The notes under the pieces were generated by a model. The model was not told the DNA's origin. It saw only the letters and a program-made list of their open reading frames with translations, and ran no database searches. A DNA stretch of 64,000 bases from Pochonia chlamydosporia 170 (Eukaryota > Ascomycota > Sordariomycetes > Hypocreales > Clavicipitaceae): NCBI RefSeq assembly GCF_001653235.2, contig NC_035791.1, positions 1,426,001 through 1,490,000 on the forward strand, written 5' to 3'. Positions 29,194 to 40,530 of this stretch are shown in pieces. A program made the position numbers and the translations under genes. Each line of letters opens with the position of its first letter. Within the stretch, counting starts at the first letter, position 1.

Positions 29194-29560
29194 GATGTAG
29201 CATTGAGTATTGCTTGCTACCGCACCATTGGTTTGACTTTGTTGTGCAATGATTTGTGTAGATGCGAGAAGAAGGATGTTGAGGTGTCGGGCGCCGCGGC
29301 CAGAGCTAGCTAGTCTCCATTCACGAGCTTTTGCCGAGGCTGAAATGACGTCTCGCCTGGGGAAGTGGAAACAGCAGACCAAATGGGGAATTGGAGAAAC
29401 AACGGCCCAACCCCTGCTTGTCCTCACCACAACACACTTTGACACCTCACAGAGAATTGTTCCCAAGCGAGCGACCACCTCGAACTGCGATGCCGCCTCT
29501 TTGACAGAAGTAACTACATCGCCGTTGTCGAAGGCGTAATTCGCCTTCGCGACCATCGAC
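29194..29560. other. Shared divergent promoter of PEX8 and the TMEM170-like gene
   Basis: A 367-base spacer separates two divergent starts. It stays open in the PEX8 frame but is interpreted as untranslated leader and promoter. Confidence 0.55.
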
Positions 29561-30045
29561 ATGTCTTCCCCGGGAAGTCCGCCGCCCGATTACCAGACAC
29601 CGCCATTCCCTTCCCTGAATGTCAAGCAGCTCCAGGACCACACGCCCGACCGCAGGTACACGCTGTACCATATTTCAGATGTCTGGGAGTTTACCGTGAT
29701 ATGGACCTTGATAACCTATATTTTCTTCCATCTTGGCGCGGTGCTAGTGGCCTTTTTCAGCCACGGCTTTAATAAGTCATCATGGCGGTTTCTCTGGGCG
29801 GTGCCGATCATCTACCTCTTGATAGCTGGAATTGAGGCCATTCTAGCAGGAAGCATTGTCGGGCTTGTGTATGTCTACGCTTCTGATTGCCGTGTTTTCT
29901 TGGGTTCGTGCTAATGCGGAATAGTCTTGGAGCAGTGTACAAAGCCGGATACTACGAAATGAACACCTGGATCCCTTGCACCTGGGGCTTCATCAACGTC
30001 ATCATCCTCATAATATCATCGTTCTCAGTACAAGGTGGTCTCTAA
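29561..30045 (+). CDS. TMEM170-family membrane protein
   Basis: A 142-residue integral membrane protein with three predicted membrane segments: EFTVIWTLITYIFFHLGAVL, RFLWAVPIIYLLIAGIEAIL, and WGFINVIILIISSFSVQGGL. The block GSIVGLVLGAVYKAGYYEM followed by TWIPC..GF matches what I know of the TMEM170 family, implicated in animals in ER and nuclear-envelope shape; the fungal role is inferred. Exons: 29561-29868 and 29925-30045 (GTATGT..ATAG, phase 2), the join restoring GLVLGAVYKAG. It is divergent from PEX8 with 367 bases between starts. Confidence 0.82.
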
Positions 30046-30995
30046 TATTGCAGCGGAATGATGTTACGAATATGTACAAACCAACAGATATATGCGGCCG
30101 ACGCCAATCCAAGCAGTGTTTCGATGGCTACAAATAGTCGTACTTCAGTACGGTACGGCGTAAGCGAATCGATGCCACTGGATTGCAAAATCACGAACCA
30201 TCGCGTCCGCTATAAGTACGTCTTCTACGGTACTGGCCTTTCGAAAGGGCAGACCGGAGGCGTTGAGCTGCGCGGTGCAGGACCCCTGCAAGTACTGAAA
30301 TATGCAGCCTCATCGCTATGCGAAGCCATACCTACAGAAGCAGATTCCCATTAATGTGGCCACATGCGCAGATTTGCCGCCAAAATCCTGAATATCTGGA
30401 CTCTGTAAGAGGACTGTAGATGAATGCGCAAAGTCAGCCAGGGTTACATAAGAAGCACAGGCTGTAGCGTCCTGCGACCATCAAGTCAACCCGCGGTCGC
30501 TTGGATCGCCTCGTTCCCGAGTTATATTGTCCCTGGGTCGCATTCTAAAACTATCAAGTTGCGACGTGACGATGAAATCAGTTGCAACGGCTGCTATGAA
30601 TCTTGCGAGCCACCCGCTTAGAACCAGACGCACGAGCAGCGCACCAACGCAAACAATTGCAAATTATTATGTTACAAATCACTAGCCCCTACTATATCAA
30701 TGTAATCATAATCACAATAATCACATCCATTGTAGCCATCCAACCGTGACGTACGTCCAACAAGCAATATTAAACGCATCCTCAGATCGCCCCACTTCAA
30801 AGCCTTCTCCTAACAAAAACCACATTCAACTCCATCACACACTTCCAACCTCAATCCGTCTGGTGGCGCAACCCATTGTTCGCAGAACAATCATTGCAGT
30901 TTCACACAAAATTCCCCGAAATACAAGCAGCCCCAACATATATCAACTCACATCCCCCTCCCCTCCCGCAATCACTCCATAACCTTCCAGCAACG
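30046..30995. other. Intergenic region, 0.95 kb
   Basis: A 98-codon plus-strand frame at 30058-30354 has no motif, signal or splice support and was not accepted. The final 200 bases are C/A-rich leader of the STE14 gene. Confidence 0.45.
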
Positions 30996-31799
30996 ATGTC
31001 TCAACCATGGAGCGAAACACTCAGCTTCGAAAACCGTCACACAAACCCCCCTTCCAACCGACGCCCTCAAAGAACACCCGTCTGGGACACTCCATCTCCC
31101 ACCCGCATACCAGCAGACCTAGCAGGCATATCCGTCCGGGCGTTCGCCCTCGGCGCAACCTTCTCGCTCGGCCTCGTGGGCGCCATTCTCCTCACACTCG
31201 CAAACTCACCTCTCTGGCGGATACCGTTCTTCCTCAGCGCCCTATCGGCGTTCCACTTCCTTGAGTTCTGGACAACCGCTACGGCGAATAAGCCACATGC
31301 GAGTATTCACTCCTTTCTCCTGACTGCGAATTGGCCCGCCTACCCGATCGCCCATGCAACAGCCTGTGTGGAGTGCTTCATTACAAATGTGTGGTTTCCG
31401 GACAGGAGCTGGGTGCCGTTTCATATGGGAACGCTGCTACTGGTGATGGGGCTGGTGATGGTGTTGGGGGGACAGGTGGTTCGCTCAAAGGCCATGCTGG
31501 TCGCGGGCGAGAACTTCAATCATGTAGTGCAGACGAGCAGGGCGAGCGGGCATGTGCTTGTTACGACGGGTGTGTATCGCGTATGGCGGCATCCTAGTTA
31601 TTTTGGGTTTTTCTGCTGGGGATTGGGGACGCAGTTGGTCATGGGGAATGTGATTTGCTTCGTGGGGTATGGGCTTGTGTTGTGGAAGTTTTTCAGTAGT
31701 CGGGTCAAGGTGGAGGAGAAGAAGTTGGTTGAGTTTTTTGGAGACGAGTATGTTGAGTATAGGAAGAGGGTTGGGACTATGATTCCGTTTGTGGGGTAG
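30996..31799 (+). CDS. ste14: Protein-S-isoprenylcysteine O-methyltransferase
   Basis: It methylates the C-terminal isoprenylcysteine of CaaX proteins (Ras, Rho, a-factor-type pheromone) in the ER membrane using S-adenosylmethionine. The 267 residues contain several membrane segments (FALGATFSLGLVGAILLTLA and others). The C-terminal catalytic signature is also visible: HVLVTTGVYRVWRHPSYFGF, FCWGLGTQL, and a terminal region RVKVEEKKLVEFFGDEYVEY of ICMT type. The RHPxY and E-E-x-L..FG..Y residues that form the cofactor pocket are visible. ATG 30996 was chosen since it is followed by a typical cytosolic N-terminus; the frame is open upstream to 30876 but is Pro/His-rich leader-like. It is single-exon and tail to tail with DGAT1. 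Confidence 0.92.
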   Translation: MSQPWSETLSFENRHTNPPSNRRPQRTPVWDTPSPTRIPADLAGISVRAFALGATFSLGLVGAILLTLANSPLWRIPFFLSALSAFHFLEFWTTATANKPHASIHSFLLTANWPAYPIAHATACVECFITNVWFPDRSWVPFHMGTLLLVMGLVMVLGGQVVRSKAMLVAGENFNHVVQTSRASGHVLVTTGVYRVWRHPSYFGFFCWGLGTQLVMGNVICFVGYGLVLWKFFSSRVKVEEKKLVEFFGDEYVEYRKRVGTMIPFVG

Positions 31800-31931
31800 C
31801 TTGGACTATGTTTTGGATGGGATACGGGGTAGTGCTTTGATATCACGAGGTGTATGGCTGGTGTACAACTCGTGTGTGTATTATTCAAAGATGAAAACTA
31901 TCCTGGTCGTAACGTCGTCCAATGTATCCAA

Positions 31932-33646
31932 CTATGCCTGCGCTACAAGGATGGGCTGTCTGCTGACACTGCCGTACTTGGCTTGCCATGCGTAAAAATA
32001 CATCAAGGCTGCGAACGGCTGGCCAAAGATGGTGAAGGACACCCAAAAGATCACGTTGCCCATGACACGGCCTGTGTGTCCCCATTTCATCTTCTCCATG
32101 GGTGCTGTGAGCGCGATGAGCGGCAGCTGCAGGAACATGCCTAGAAACGCGACACCTGAGAGCACGTTAGAGAAAGTAGAACAAAGAAAGGTCCAGGAGA
32201 GGGCGTCAACCTACCAATAATGTTGTGGGTGGGAACACCAACAAGAACCTCGTGCAGTACAGCAGAGACAAAGAAAACGGTGCAGCTGGCGGCCCAGGGG
32301 CTCCATCCGCGTCCAATCATGGGAACATAGACGTGACGCTTGAAATAAGTGTACACGGGCTTGTTCCACGTTCTCCAGTACGCCCCGAGGCTCTCGCTGT
32401 TCCACCAGTCGTCATAAAATGATCGATCGCCGAATCGTAGCACCTCAGCCAGTGCGTTCAAGAACGATTGGAAGAGGGCAAAGAATCCTGCCAGCCAAAT
32501 AACAAGCGAAATAGTCGACAGCTTCAAAAGGCGTTCCAGGATCATGATAAAGTCCAGCGAGGCAATCTTGTCGAGGGAATTCTGTAGAACGGGCGCAGCG
32601 TACTGGAAGCTGGCGAACCAGATGAAGGCGCTCAGGCAGCAGACTTCGCCGAGTCTCTTAAACACAAACACCCATCTGATCTTGTCGGTGCGCGGGTATA
32701 CTGGCTGGTATACTAGCGTGGGCGCCCACCAAAAGTAGACGAGGTTGCCAAAGGTAATGTTGTTCGGGTACGGGCATTGCAAGTACAATTCGGGGATAAG
32801 CTCTCCTTTAACGGGGTGCAGGTACGCGTGGCGAAGATCTCGGTTCGTGAATGCGTACGAGGCCGTCTTGAGCGAGACAATAACGGCGTGCATCTCCGTC
32901 AGGGTTCCGACAAGAGGGTGATGAACGTAAAAGTATACCACAAAGGTTGTGATGGAGAAAGCGAGTGTCATGTTGATGGCATGAGCCCATGCAACCAGAA
33001 CCCATGTCGAATGAAACTGCTTCTTGTCCTGCTCTGACGGACCAGACGAGCCAGGCTTGAGACGCTTTCGTGATCCGCGAGCTTGTTTGGCTGCAGCAAG
33101 CTCAATCAAGTAAGCGACCAATAAATGGCAGGGAATGAGAAAGTAGAGAAGTCCGCCGATGAGGACGTCTTCATTCTTGTACGAGTGGCATCGAAGGCAT
33201 ATCAACACGCCATACTAGAGGAGGTTAGGAATAATCGCCCTTGTCCGTCTTGAGATCAAGTATCGTTGACATACCTTCTTCAAGTTCTCAATCATCAATC
33301 GCACATTGCCAACAACTACACCCGCGTTAGTCCACAGCACTCTCTCCCATCAGCGACAACTTGCGCGCTTACCAAGAACAATAACCATCAAATTGCGAAA
33401 GCCGATAAAGCTAGGTGTGGCATCGGAATCGTGACTCAAACACGACGGGCGGCTCTTGGAGTGCACGGCTGCTACATGGCGATACTTCTTCTGGGTCGAA
33501 GATCTGAGCTTCTCAATAGTGGTCGCGTCTTTAGGTTCCGCCTCGACCAGGTCGGGAGCTGCTTTGCCATTGCGACGTTTGCTGGCATTTCCGTTGGTCG
33601 CGGCGCCATTTGCAGCATCGACGCTGGTGGCCGTGGCCGTGCTCAT
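31932..33646 (-). CDS. DGAT1: Diacylglycerol O-acyltransferase 1 (MBOAT family)
   Basis: It makes triacylglycerol from diacylglycerol and acyl-CoA in the ER. The 512 residues come from exons 33646-33373, 33315-33275, 33214-32215 and 32155-31932; each phase fits and the joins restore VIVLVVGNVRLMIENLKK then YGVLICLR. A basic disordered N-terminus (about 1-75) is followed by eight or more membrane segments. The acyl-CoA site FYDDWWNS and the catalytic-His block AVLHEVLVGVPTHNI are intact. The VPxH form after HE is characteristic of DGAT1 rather than sterol acyltransferase. The C-terminus ends MYFYAWQAKYG. The long leader upstream of 33646 shows no gene. Confidence 0.93.
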
Positions 33647-35390
33647 GTTGGGTGCTGCCTCGCGACTGTCAATCAGCAGAAGAGGTCACAGAGGGCGAAT
33701 ATCTATGGCCAGCCGTGAGGATATAGCTGAAGCTCACAGTCCCCGATAAGGGAAGGAATAAAAAAGGGATGGTGTTGATGGTAGGGTGATCAATTGGTAA
33801 CAACAGGTCACAGCTCAAGCTTAAATGGAGGGGCAAAGTCGAGTCTCGAGTCTCGAAATGGATCCGCCAAGTTTCTCAAGCTTCCAAGTCTCGGAACGCC
33901 AAAAGTACAACACCACGCAGCACCAACGCTTGCGGCGTGGCCGGCCGACCAACCAGGTACATGGGAGCACCACGATAAAAGCGCCTTCAATTCCACGGTA
34001 AGATCTTATTTGTGCCGGCGCAAAATTCGCCAACGTTCTGTCTTGGCTACCAGATCGAATCAATTGTTTTCCCCTCAGCCACCAGGCCATGTTGAGCAGT
34101 TGTCTACCCGTCCCCGCGTCTGGAATGAGGAGGTTGAGGAGAAAACGAGGCACAATGGCGGCCACCATCAGGATCCAGGACCCAGATAGCGCCTCAACAA
34201 GCAATCGACCGAATCGAAGTCTTTCCATCATTCTCATCTGCAAGCTGCTCTCGTTCCAATGTAGCTCTGCTGCAGGCCACTGCCAACAATAGCATGTCAT
34301 GCACAAGGATGCCCTGCTCCGACATGCCCATTCGTCACGATTCGTCAACGTCTTCAAAGTGGCGACCAGCACGGCAGACAGCGGGTCTTGATGGGGTCTT
34401 TGCTGTGCTCAGCGGTCAATCGTGGCGCTAGATTTACATCGTTTTGATGGTTGGCATGCGGTTCGTGAGCAGGGGCAAAGACAGGAACGGGGGTCAGTTG
34501 TCCAAGAAGCATGTGAAAGCCCAGTTTCACAGCTCTATTCCTAATTGACACAGGTTCGTTCAGAGAGCGAGGTTGACAAAGAAAAATTATATAGACCAGG
34601 TTAGCTTCGAAAATTTCCGAACCGCGGACCCTTGGGACAAATTTCTTCAAGCTCGGCACAACGACTGAATTGAGGATTCTGCCGCCTTTTCGGTCTGTCA
34701 GCCATTTTGCCACTGCCGATGCAGTTATGTCCTTCACGGGCCATCACATGTCGATGTTCGAACCGTAAAGATCTACTGAGCGCGATGGGAAGCGCAAGTT
34801 TATGACTATTTCAACGATGGACAGCATCGAAAGACGAATATTGGAGCAATTGAACCCTTGGTGCAGCTGATCACCGGTGTTTCAATCTGCTCTTCATGGA
34901 CTGAAGAACCCCAACCCATGAAGCTTCAGGGCATTCAGCGCATCACATGACCTGCTGCACGGCGCGGAACATGAGACATGCAGAAGCTCAAAAGCCGAAC
35001 AGAAGGAAGACAAGACAAGGTTTAAGCGAGTCTGGTGGTGTCCAACGTGTTGTCAGCTCTGATGGAATAGTTGTTCGAGCAAACTCAAGCTATTGTACAT
35101 CATTTCATGTTCAACAGTCAGAGATGCTCTTACTAAACTCAAGGCTCACTAGCTCCCAGGCGGTTACTAAGCCCAGCGACGAACCAGTTGACCACAGCTG
35201 GCAATCACCGTCATTGGATCTCCATATCAACAACTCCGAGAATATCCCCGCCTCAACCATTTCTGCAGTCAATTGCATATTGAAGCACCGTAGGATCTCT
35301 CTTTGAAAGCATTGTGAATTATTTCCGACTTTTATACTCATTCTTTTCCTGCAATTTGCTCCCATTGCCTCAGACTCCCCCACGGCCGTC
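33647..35390. other. Divergent intergenic region, 1.74 kb
   Basis: This is the upstream region of DGAT1 (minus) and the acetyltransferase (plus). A 183-codon minus-strand frame at 33821-34372 has Trp/Arg/Cys-rich, non-protein-like composition and was rejected. Nothing else is seen. Confidence 0.45.
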
Positions 35391-36183
35391 ATGTCTGCCC
35401 CGCCCCTCTCCGAAACCAAGCAAAAGATGCTTCGGGGGGAGATGTACCATGCATTCACGCCTGAACTCATAGCCGCAAGGGCTAAGGGCAAGGCAGCTAT
35501 GAGGCGGTATAACGCCGCAATGGGCGAGGTTTCACGACGTGAAGAAGTTAGACTTTGGAGAGAGTGAGTCTTTTTGATGAGCTGCTCGTCAGCTACAATG
35601 ACATCACCGTCAACCCACTCACAATCCGTTTACATTAGGCTTGTAGGTGATACAACCCCCTTGCCACCTGAACTGCCTGATGCCGCCGAGGACGAGGCAC
35701 AATTTGAAGACGACCCGATAGTAGACGTTCCCATTTTGGTAGACTACGGAACGCAGGTCAAGTTGGGCAAGGGAGTCTTTATCAATTGCTATTCCACGTG
35801 GATTGACACCTGCCCCATCACTGTTGGCGATCGCACAATGTTTGGGCCTCATGTATCACTGTACAGCGGCAAGCATCCAGTCGAGCCAGAAATTCGCAAC
35901 GGTATCAAGGGTCCAGAGTCAGGTGCGCCTATCACCATTGGGGAAGATTGCTGGATTGGGGGAGATGCCACAATCTTACCTGGAGTGACTATCGGTAGAG
36001 GTTCCACGGTAGGGGCTGGAAGTGTTGTCACCAAGGTACGTGTCAGGAACTGATATGTGTCAGCACGCGGTTCAAAACTGACGTTTCTAGGATGTGCCGC
36101 CATTTCATGTTGTCGCGGGTAATCCCGCACGTATTATACGCAAGATCAAGACGACCATGGATCCGGAGCAAAATGAAAGCTAG
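35391..36183 (+). CDS. Maltose/galactoside-type O-acetyltransferase (hexapeptide repeat)
   Basis: An acetyl-CoA-dependent sugar acetyltransferase of the NodL/LacA/Maa family. The 220 residues come from exons 35391-35563, 35639-36035 and 36091-36183 (phases 2 and 0). The Mac domain (KQKMLRGEMYHAFTPELIAA) is followed by left-handed beta-helix hexapeptides (VKLGKGVFINCYSTWID, ITVGDRTMFGPHVSLYSGKH). The catalytic His lies in SGKHPVEPE. Further blocks are ITIGEDCWIGGDATILPGVT, GAGSVVTK and the closing HVVAGNPARIIRKI. Length is near the family norm. A likely cytosolic role is acetylation of a sugar or thiogalactoside-like substrate; the physiological substrate is unknown. Confidence 0.9.
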
Positions 36184-36689
36184 ACAAGTCAAGTGGTATC
36201 TGCGCTTGTGTTTGGCTGTCTTATCGATAAAGCTGTCATGGTGAGCTGCAACACATCACGTCGCTTTGGATAATAATTTTCAGCGCCAAGAAAGCTGCAA
36301 GTCTCCCTGAAATAATACACTGCAAAAATGAAATGAATGTATTCAGAGTATTAGATTAGAATCATAGACATTCCAAATATTCAGCGTCCAAGTTGAAGCA
36401 AGTCATTCGCGTCCAACTTGGACGTCACATGACATTGATTCGCGCGTCGGTAAATTGCCGGCCAAACTTTACCATTTTCTTTTCACCCACGCGCTCCGTC
36501 ACATCGGCCAACCACAGGGACAGCTGGAACAAAGGCATCCACCTGACGACAATTCGCCCAGCTGATATTCAATCGAAAAATAGCCAGCAATACTTACCTC
36601 CGACTCATTCCGCATTGCCCTCTTAGATTGTTCATTGCGCCGGCTCACAAGACGTGCATGCGTGAAGTTTCTGCTCCATAGCCACAGCA
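36184..36689. other. Intergenic region before PFS2
   Basis: A 506-base spacer with no gene. It contains CGTCCAACTTGGACG near 36411, a short inverted repeat. Confidence 0.5.
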
Positions 36690-38972
36690 ATGGCTTACGA
36701 GCCACGTGGTGAGCATCGGGGAGGCGGCGACCAAGATGGCTCATTTGTGAAGGTTCGGGGTCGAAGTAAGTATTTGCAAGTCTACCCTTTGCTTCGACTG
36801 GCCTGGTTCATGCACGAGGATTGCTGGAGGCTGTGCGAGGCGTGCTGGTCAGGACAGAGTCACTGGTTGGGCCATGGTTGAGCAACGTCAAGTGAAGGCT
36901 TGGGCGCTTGAAGTGAGCGTTGGGTATCAACCATGAGCTTGATATATGCCAGTAGGCTGTCTTTCCTTGTCATTGGTGATGATCCAATTATCAATCAGGC
37001 CATAAGTGCTCCTGCCGAGATGATGATGAATTTTGAATTCTCCTTCTCATTTAGCCCTCCGGCGCGATGCGAGGGCATCAAGCACCACATCTGCCGTCAC
37101 ACAATCATAGGAGGAAGCGTATGTCAGTTTCTTGCAACAAGACTAACACTTTATTTCAAGGACCTGTTACCGATTACAGCTCCACAGTCACACACTGGCT
37201 GCGGAATAGAGTCCCCAACTACAAGGGCTCATATGATGGCGAAGCTGAACGGCCAAGCGCGAGCTACATCGTGGATGTAAGAAGTAACAACTTGATATAA
37301 AGCGATGAAACCGTCATGCTAACCTTTCAAGATGCTTCCACCTGCTGCACGGCCAACAAATGCCGCGGACACAATACCCACCAAACATCTCCATTCGTCA
37401 CTAAACAAGATCAAGCATCCCATCAATGTCGTTCGATGGACCCCAGAAGGCCGCAGATTATTAACAGCCTCGACAAGCGGCGAGTTCACCCTCTGGAATG
37501 GCACGGGGTTCAACTTTGAAACCATCATGCAGGCTCATGACTCTGCAATTCGGGCTTTAGAGTATTCCCACAGCGATGACTGGTTGATATCCGGCGACCA
37601 CGACGGTCTCATCAAGTACTGGCAACCAAACTTCAACAATGTCCAAAGCATAAACGCGCACTCAGATCCAATTCGAGACCTGGCATTCAGCCCCAACGAC
37701 GCCAAGTTCGTCAGTGCCTCTGACGATTCAACGCTCAAGATTTTCGACTTTGCCCTCGGTCAGATGGAATCAAAGCTCGAAGGACACGGCTGGGATGCCA
37801 AGAGCGTGGACTGGCACCCCACCAAGGGGTTGCTGGTATCCGGATCAAAAGACCACTTGGTGAAGCTGTGGGATCCCCGGACAACTCGCTGCCTCACCAC
37901 TCTCCACGGACACAAAAGCACAATCACTAAAGTCATGTTTGAGCGAGTCCGCGGAGCCTGCCTCGCCACATCCGCACGCGACCAGACCGCGCGTGTGTTC
38001 GACCTCCGAATGATGCGAGATATCTGCCTCCTCAAGGGCCACGAAAAGGACATCTCGACACTGACCTTCCACCCCGTCCACGCCAACCTCCTCACCACAG
38101 GAGGAATGGACGGCTCCCTCTTCCACTACCTCCTTGACTCTCCCAACCCACCCGCCGGTCAACCCCTGACCGTCGCCCCCTACGACAGCATGGATCCGAC
38201 TACCACACCAGCCCAGTCCGTCTGGCCGATGCACAGAGTCCCCTTTGCGCACGACTACGCCATCTGGTCGCTGGACTGGCACCCGCTCGGCCACGTCCTC
38301 GCATCCGGCTCCAACGACCGCATCACACGCTTCTGGACGCGCGCAAGACCAGGCGACGCAGACGTCCTCCAGGACAGATACCATATTGGCGAAGCCGCCG
38401 CCGAAGCCCAAGGCACATGGGACCGTCGCGGAAACCGTCGCCAGCGTCAAGAAGAAGAACAGCAAGAAATGGAAGATGAAATGGACGCCCTGGTCGACCA
38501 AGACGCGCCTAAACTCCCCGCGCCGCCTGGCCTCCCTGGTATTCCTGGCCTTCCTCTCGGCGGTGGCTCAGGACCACCCGGTCTCACGGCAGGCCTCCCT
38601 CCTCCTCCGCCCCTCAACATGGGAGCAAACATGAACGGTCCTCCGCCGCCTCCCTTCCCATTACCAGGACTAAACGGCGCTCCTCCTCCACCTCTACCGG
38701 GCCTGGATCCCAACCATCCCCCTGACCCGGCGCAGCTGCTCGAACTGATGAAGAAGGCGGGCGTGCCGCTCCCACCACCTGGTGCTTTACCGCCCGGCCT
38801 CATCCCACCGATGGGAAACGTCCCTCCCCCAGGAAACTTTCCGTTCCCTGTCCCCCCACCACCTTTGCACGCAGATGATGACAAGGATTCGAGACGGCGG
38901 GCTCCCCTGCCGAGCCAGGAGGAGAGTTTACGACAGGAACAGCGACAGGGGAAGTATACTAGGGCGCGGTAG
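36690..38972 (+). CDS. pfs2: Polyadenylation factor subunit PFS2 (WD40)
   Basis: A WD40 scaffold of the cleavage and polyadenylation factor (WDR33 in animals), nuclear. The 610 residues come from exons 36690-36765, 37161-37276 and 37332-38972. The joins give [20 protein letters not shown] and [15 protein letters not shown], both hallmarks of PFS2. Seven WD repeats can be followed ([103 protein letters not shown] and [16 protein letters not shown]). They are followed by an acidic/Gln helix and a Pro/Gly/Leu-rich tail with many PPPP runs. The first intron is unusually long for this window (395 nt). Confidence 0.94.
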
Positions 38973-39438
38973 AACTGCTCTCAGTCTTTCCATTTACACG
39001 CTTGAATCAAGAACGGGTGAAAACAAACTCTGTGGACAGATGGTTCTGTATTCTAGGACATGTATTGTATGTAGATGAGTGCCGTACAGATACCAAGGCG
39101 TTGGGAATACAGGCAATCATTTAAGGCACAAGGCACATTCAATGACACAAAAAGTAGTGACCATATCGAGGTTAATCTATCTAATGGTGATAATATACAT
39201 TCCATCCCACAACCATAAAGCTTGCGCTGTCATGGAACAAAGATTCCTCGTGTATTTCAAAACGCTAGTGCGGATATACAATCCGATGCAGTGACAAAGC
39301 AAAATGCAAGTATTGAACCTCTTCTTAATATAACCCCCTCTTACAAGATTATAACATGACCTCCTCTTACAGTTTAACCCCTCTTACATTTCAAATCTCA
39401 AAGACGAAAGAAGCAAAGAAAGAAAAAATATTCATAAA
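38973..39438. other. Convergent intergenic spacer with short triple repeat
   Basis: It lies between the PFS2 and NUC1 3' ends. It contains three near-identical 14-15-base units at 39331-39388. Confidence 0.5.
39331..39388. repeat. Three imperfect copies of TAACCCCTCTTACA
   Basis: Copies at 39331-39345, 39357-39371 and 39375-39388 vary at two positions. They lie between two 3' ends and may be part of a 3' UTR. Confidence 0.7.
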
Positions 39439-40530
39439 TCATGGCGAAGGAGGAGCGGAAATAGCCCGCTGACCACCCTTCCCAAAGGCCTTTTGCCTAT
39501 CAGCGTACTCTCTAATGACGAGTGCGCAGGTAGTATCCGCGCAGAGTCTCTTCCGTCTCGTGACGGGCAACTTGGTTGCAAATTCTAGTCCGGAGGCACG
39601 CTCAACCGCCTCAATAGGGACTTCAAAGTCGGTGATGGGTTTCTCATTGGGGATAGGTGCGTTGGGGAGGACGAATGCGCCGATGGCCACGTTTCCTCCT
39701 ACCTTGCCGTCTTCTGCGAAGATGACTTTGTAGAAATGCGTGGGTACCGCAATGGATGGTGGGTTGCCAATCATTTCGTACTTGACGTACCACTTGTTGT
39801 CGACGGGATCCTTGCGCGGGAGGTAAAGCGGGCCGGTGACGATGCGGACAGAGGGATACCGGCCGGTGAGGCGGCGGCAGAAATCTTCAAAGTGCGCCCA
39901 GTAGTCGCGATTGAAGCCCTCGCCAACCTGGGGACACATGTTGGAGAGGTAGAAGGTTTCGTCCATGGCTTTCTGGGACCATTTTGCATCGGCAGCCGGG
40001 ACTTGGTGGCCACGGTCGTAGCCGCTGCGGAAATAGTCCTTGAGGAGACCGCGGAACTTGGGTGGCACGGAGTCGTCTTCCAAGAAGATGCTGTGCTTAC
40101 GGTCACCGTCCCGACGGCCGAGAGAATCGGGCGTGATGTGTTCTATGACCCATTGCGGGTTGCGCGTTCGGCGGTCGTAGCTCGATATCAGGGCAGATCG
40201 GTTGGCGACATCTGATATCGGACCAGGGAAGCCGTACTCAAAGAGACCGGCTGGGTTTACAGGCCCGCCTGGCACAGCGGGTGCAGTTGAGAAGACTTGT
40301 TGCGAGGGTATCGCGAGTGCGGTATTGGCAGTGATGGTGTTCGGTCTGGTGCCTGGGGCTATGGCGATTTGCGACTCGGGCTTCTTGTTCTCGGACGATG
40401 AAGATCGCAGAGCATAGGCAGCCGCGGTGAGAGCAGCGCCTCCTCCGGCTCCGAGGGCAGCAAACATGGCGAGAGTTGACTTGGACATCTTGGCGGCAGT
40501 GGCGGCGGCGTGCGTCGCTTGGCGTGGCAT
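39439..40530 (-). CDS. nuc1: Mitochondrial DNA/RNA non-specific endonuclease (NUC1/EndoG)
   Basis: A Mg-dependent nuclease of the mitochondrial inner membrane/intermembrane space, linked in yeast to apoptosis-like death and mtDNA turnover. The catalytic motif is visible as RSGYDRGHQVPAAD (DRGH with its His), preceded by YDRRTRNPQWVIEHI and followed by the metal-binding Asn region ETFYLSNMCPQVGEGFN. The N-terminus is a basic, Ala-rich targeting segment with a hydrophobic stretch (LAMFAALGAGGGAALTAAAY). It is 363 residues from the ATG at 40530. A TATATATAAA run ends immediately before that ATG, so the second in-frame ATG at 40488 (MSKSTLAMF) may be the real start. It has no introns. Confidence 0.92.
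   Translation of the reverse strand: MPRQATHAAATAAKMSKSTLAMFAALGAGGGAALTAAAYALRSSSSENKKPESQIAIAPGTRPNTITANTALAIPSQQVFSTAPAVPGGPVNPAGLFEYGFPGPISDVANRSALISSYDRRTRNPQWVIEHITPDSLGRRDGDRKHSIFLEDDSVPPKFRGLLKDYFRSGYDRGHQVPAADAKWSQKAMDETFYLSNMCPQVGEGFNRDYWAHFEDFCRRLTGRYPSVRIVTGPLYLPRKDPVDNKWYVKYEMIGNPPSIAVPTHFYKVIFAEDGKVGGNVAIGAFVLPNAPIPNEKPITDFEVPIEAVERASGLEFATKLPVTRRKRLCADTTCALVIREYADRQKAFGKGGQRAISAPPSP

Noticed and set aside
29194..29562. N-terminal extension of PEX8 by 123 codons
   Set aside because: It would overlap the start of the divergent TMEM170-like gene, and its sequence is unlike PEX8; the conserved start is at 29193.
33821..34372. 183-codon minus-strand frame upstream of DGAT1
   Set aside because: Composition rich in Trp, Arg and Cys with no motif; most likely chance.
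38447..38884. 145-codon minus-strand Gly-rich frame
   Set aside because: Antisense of the Pro-rich tail of PFS2.
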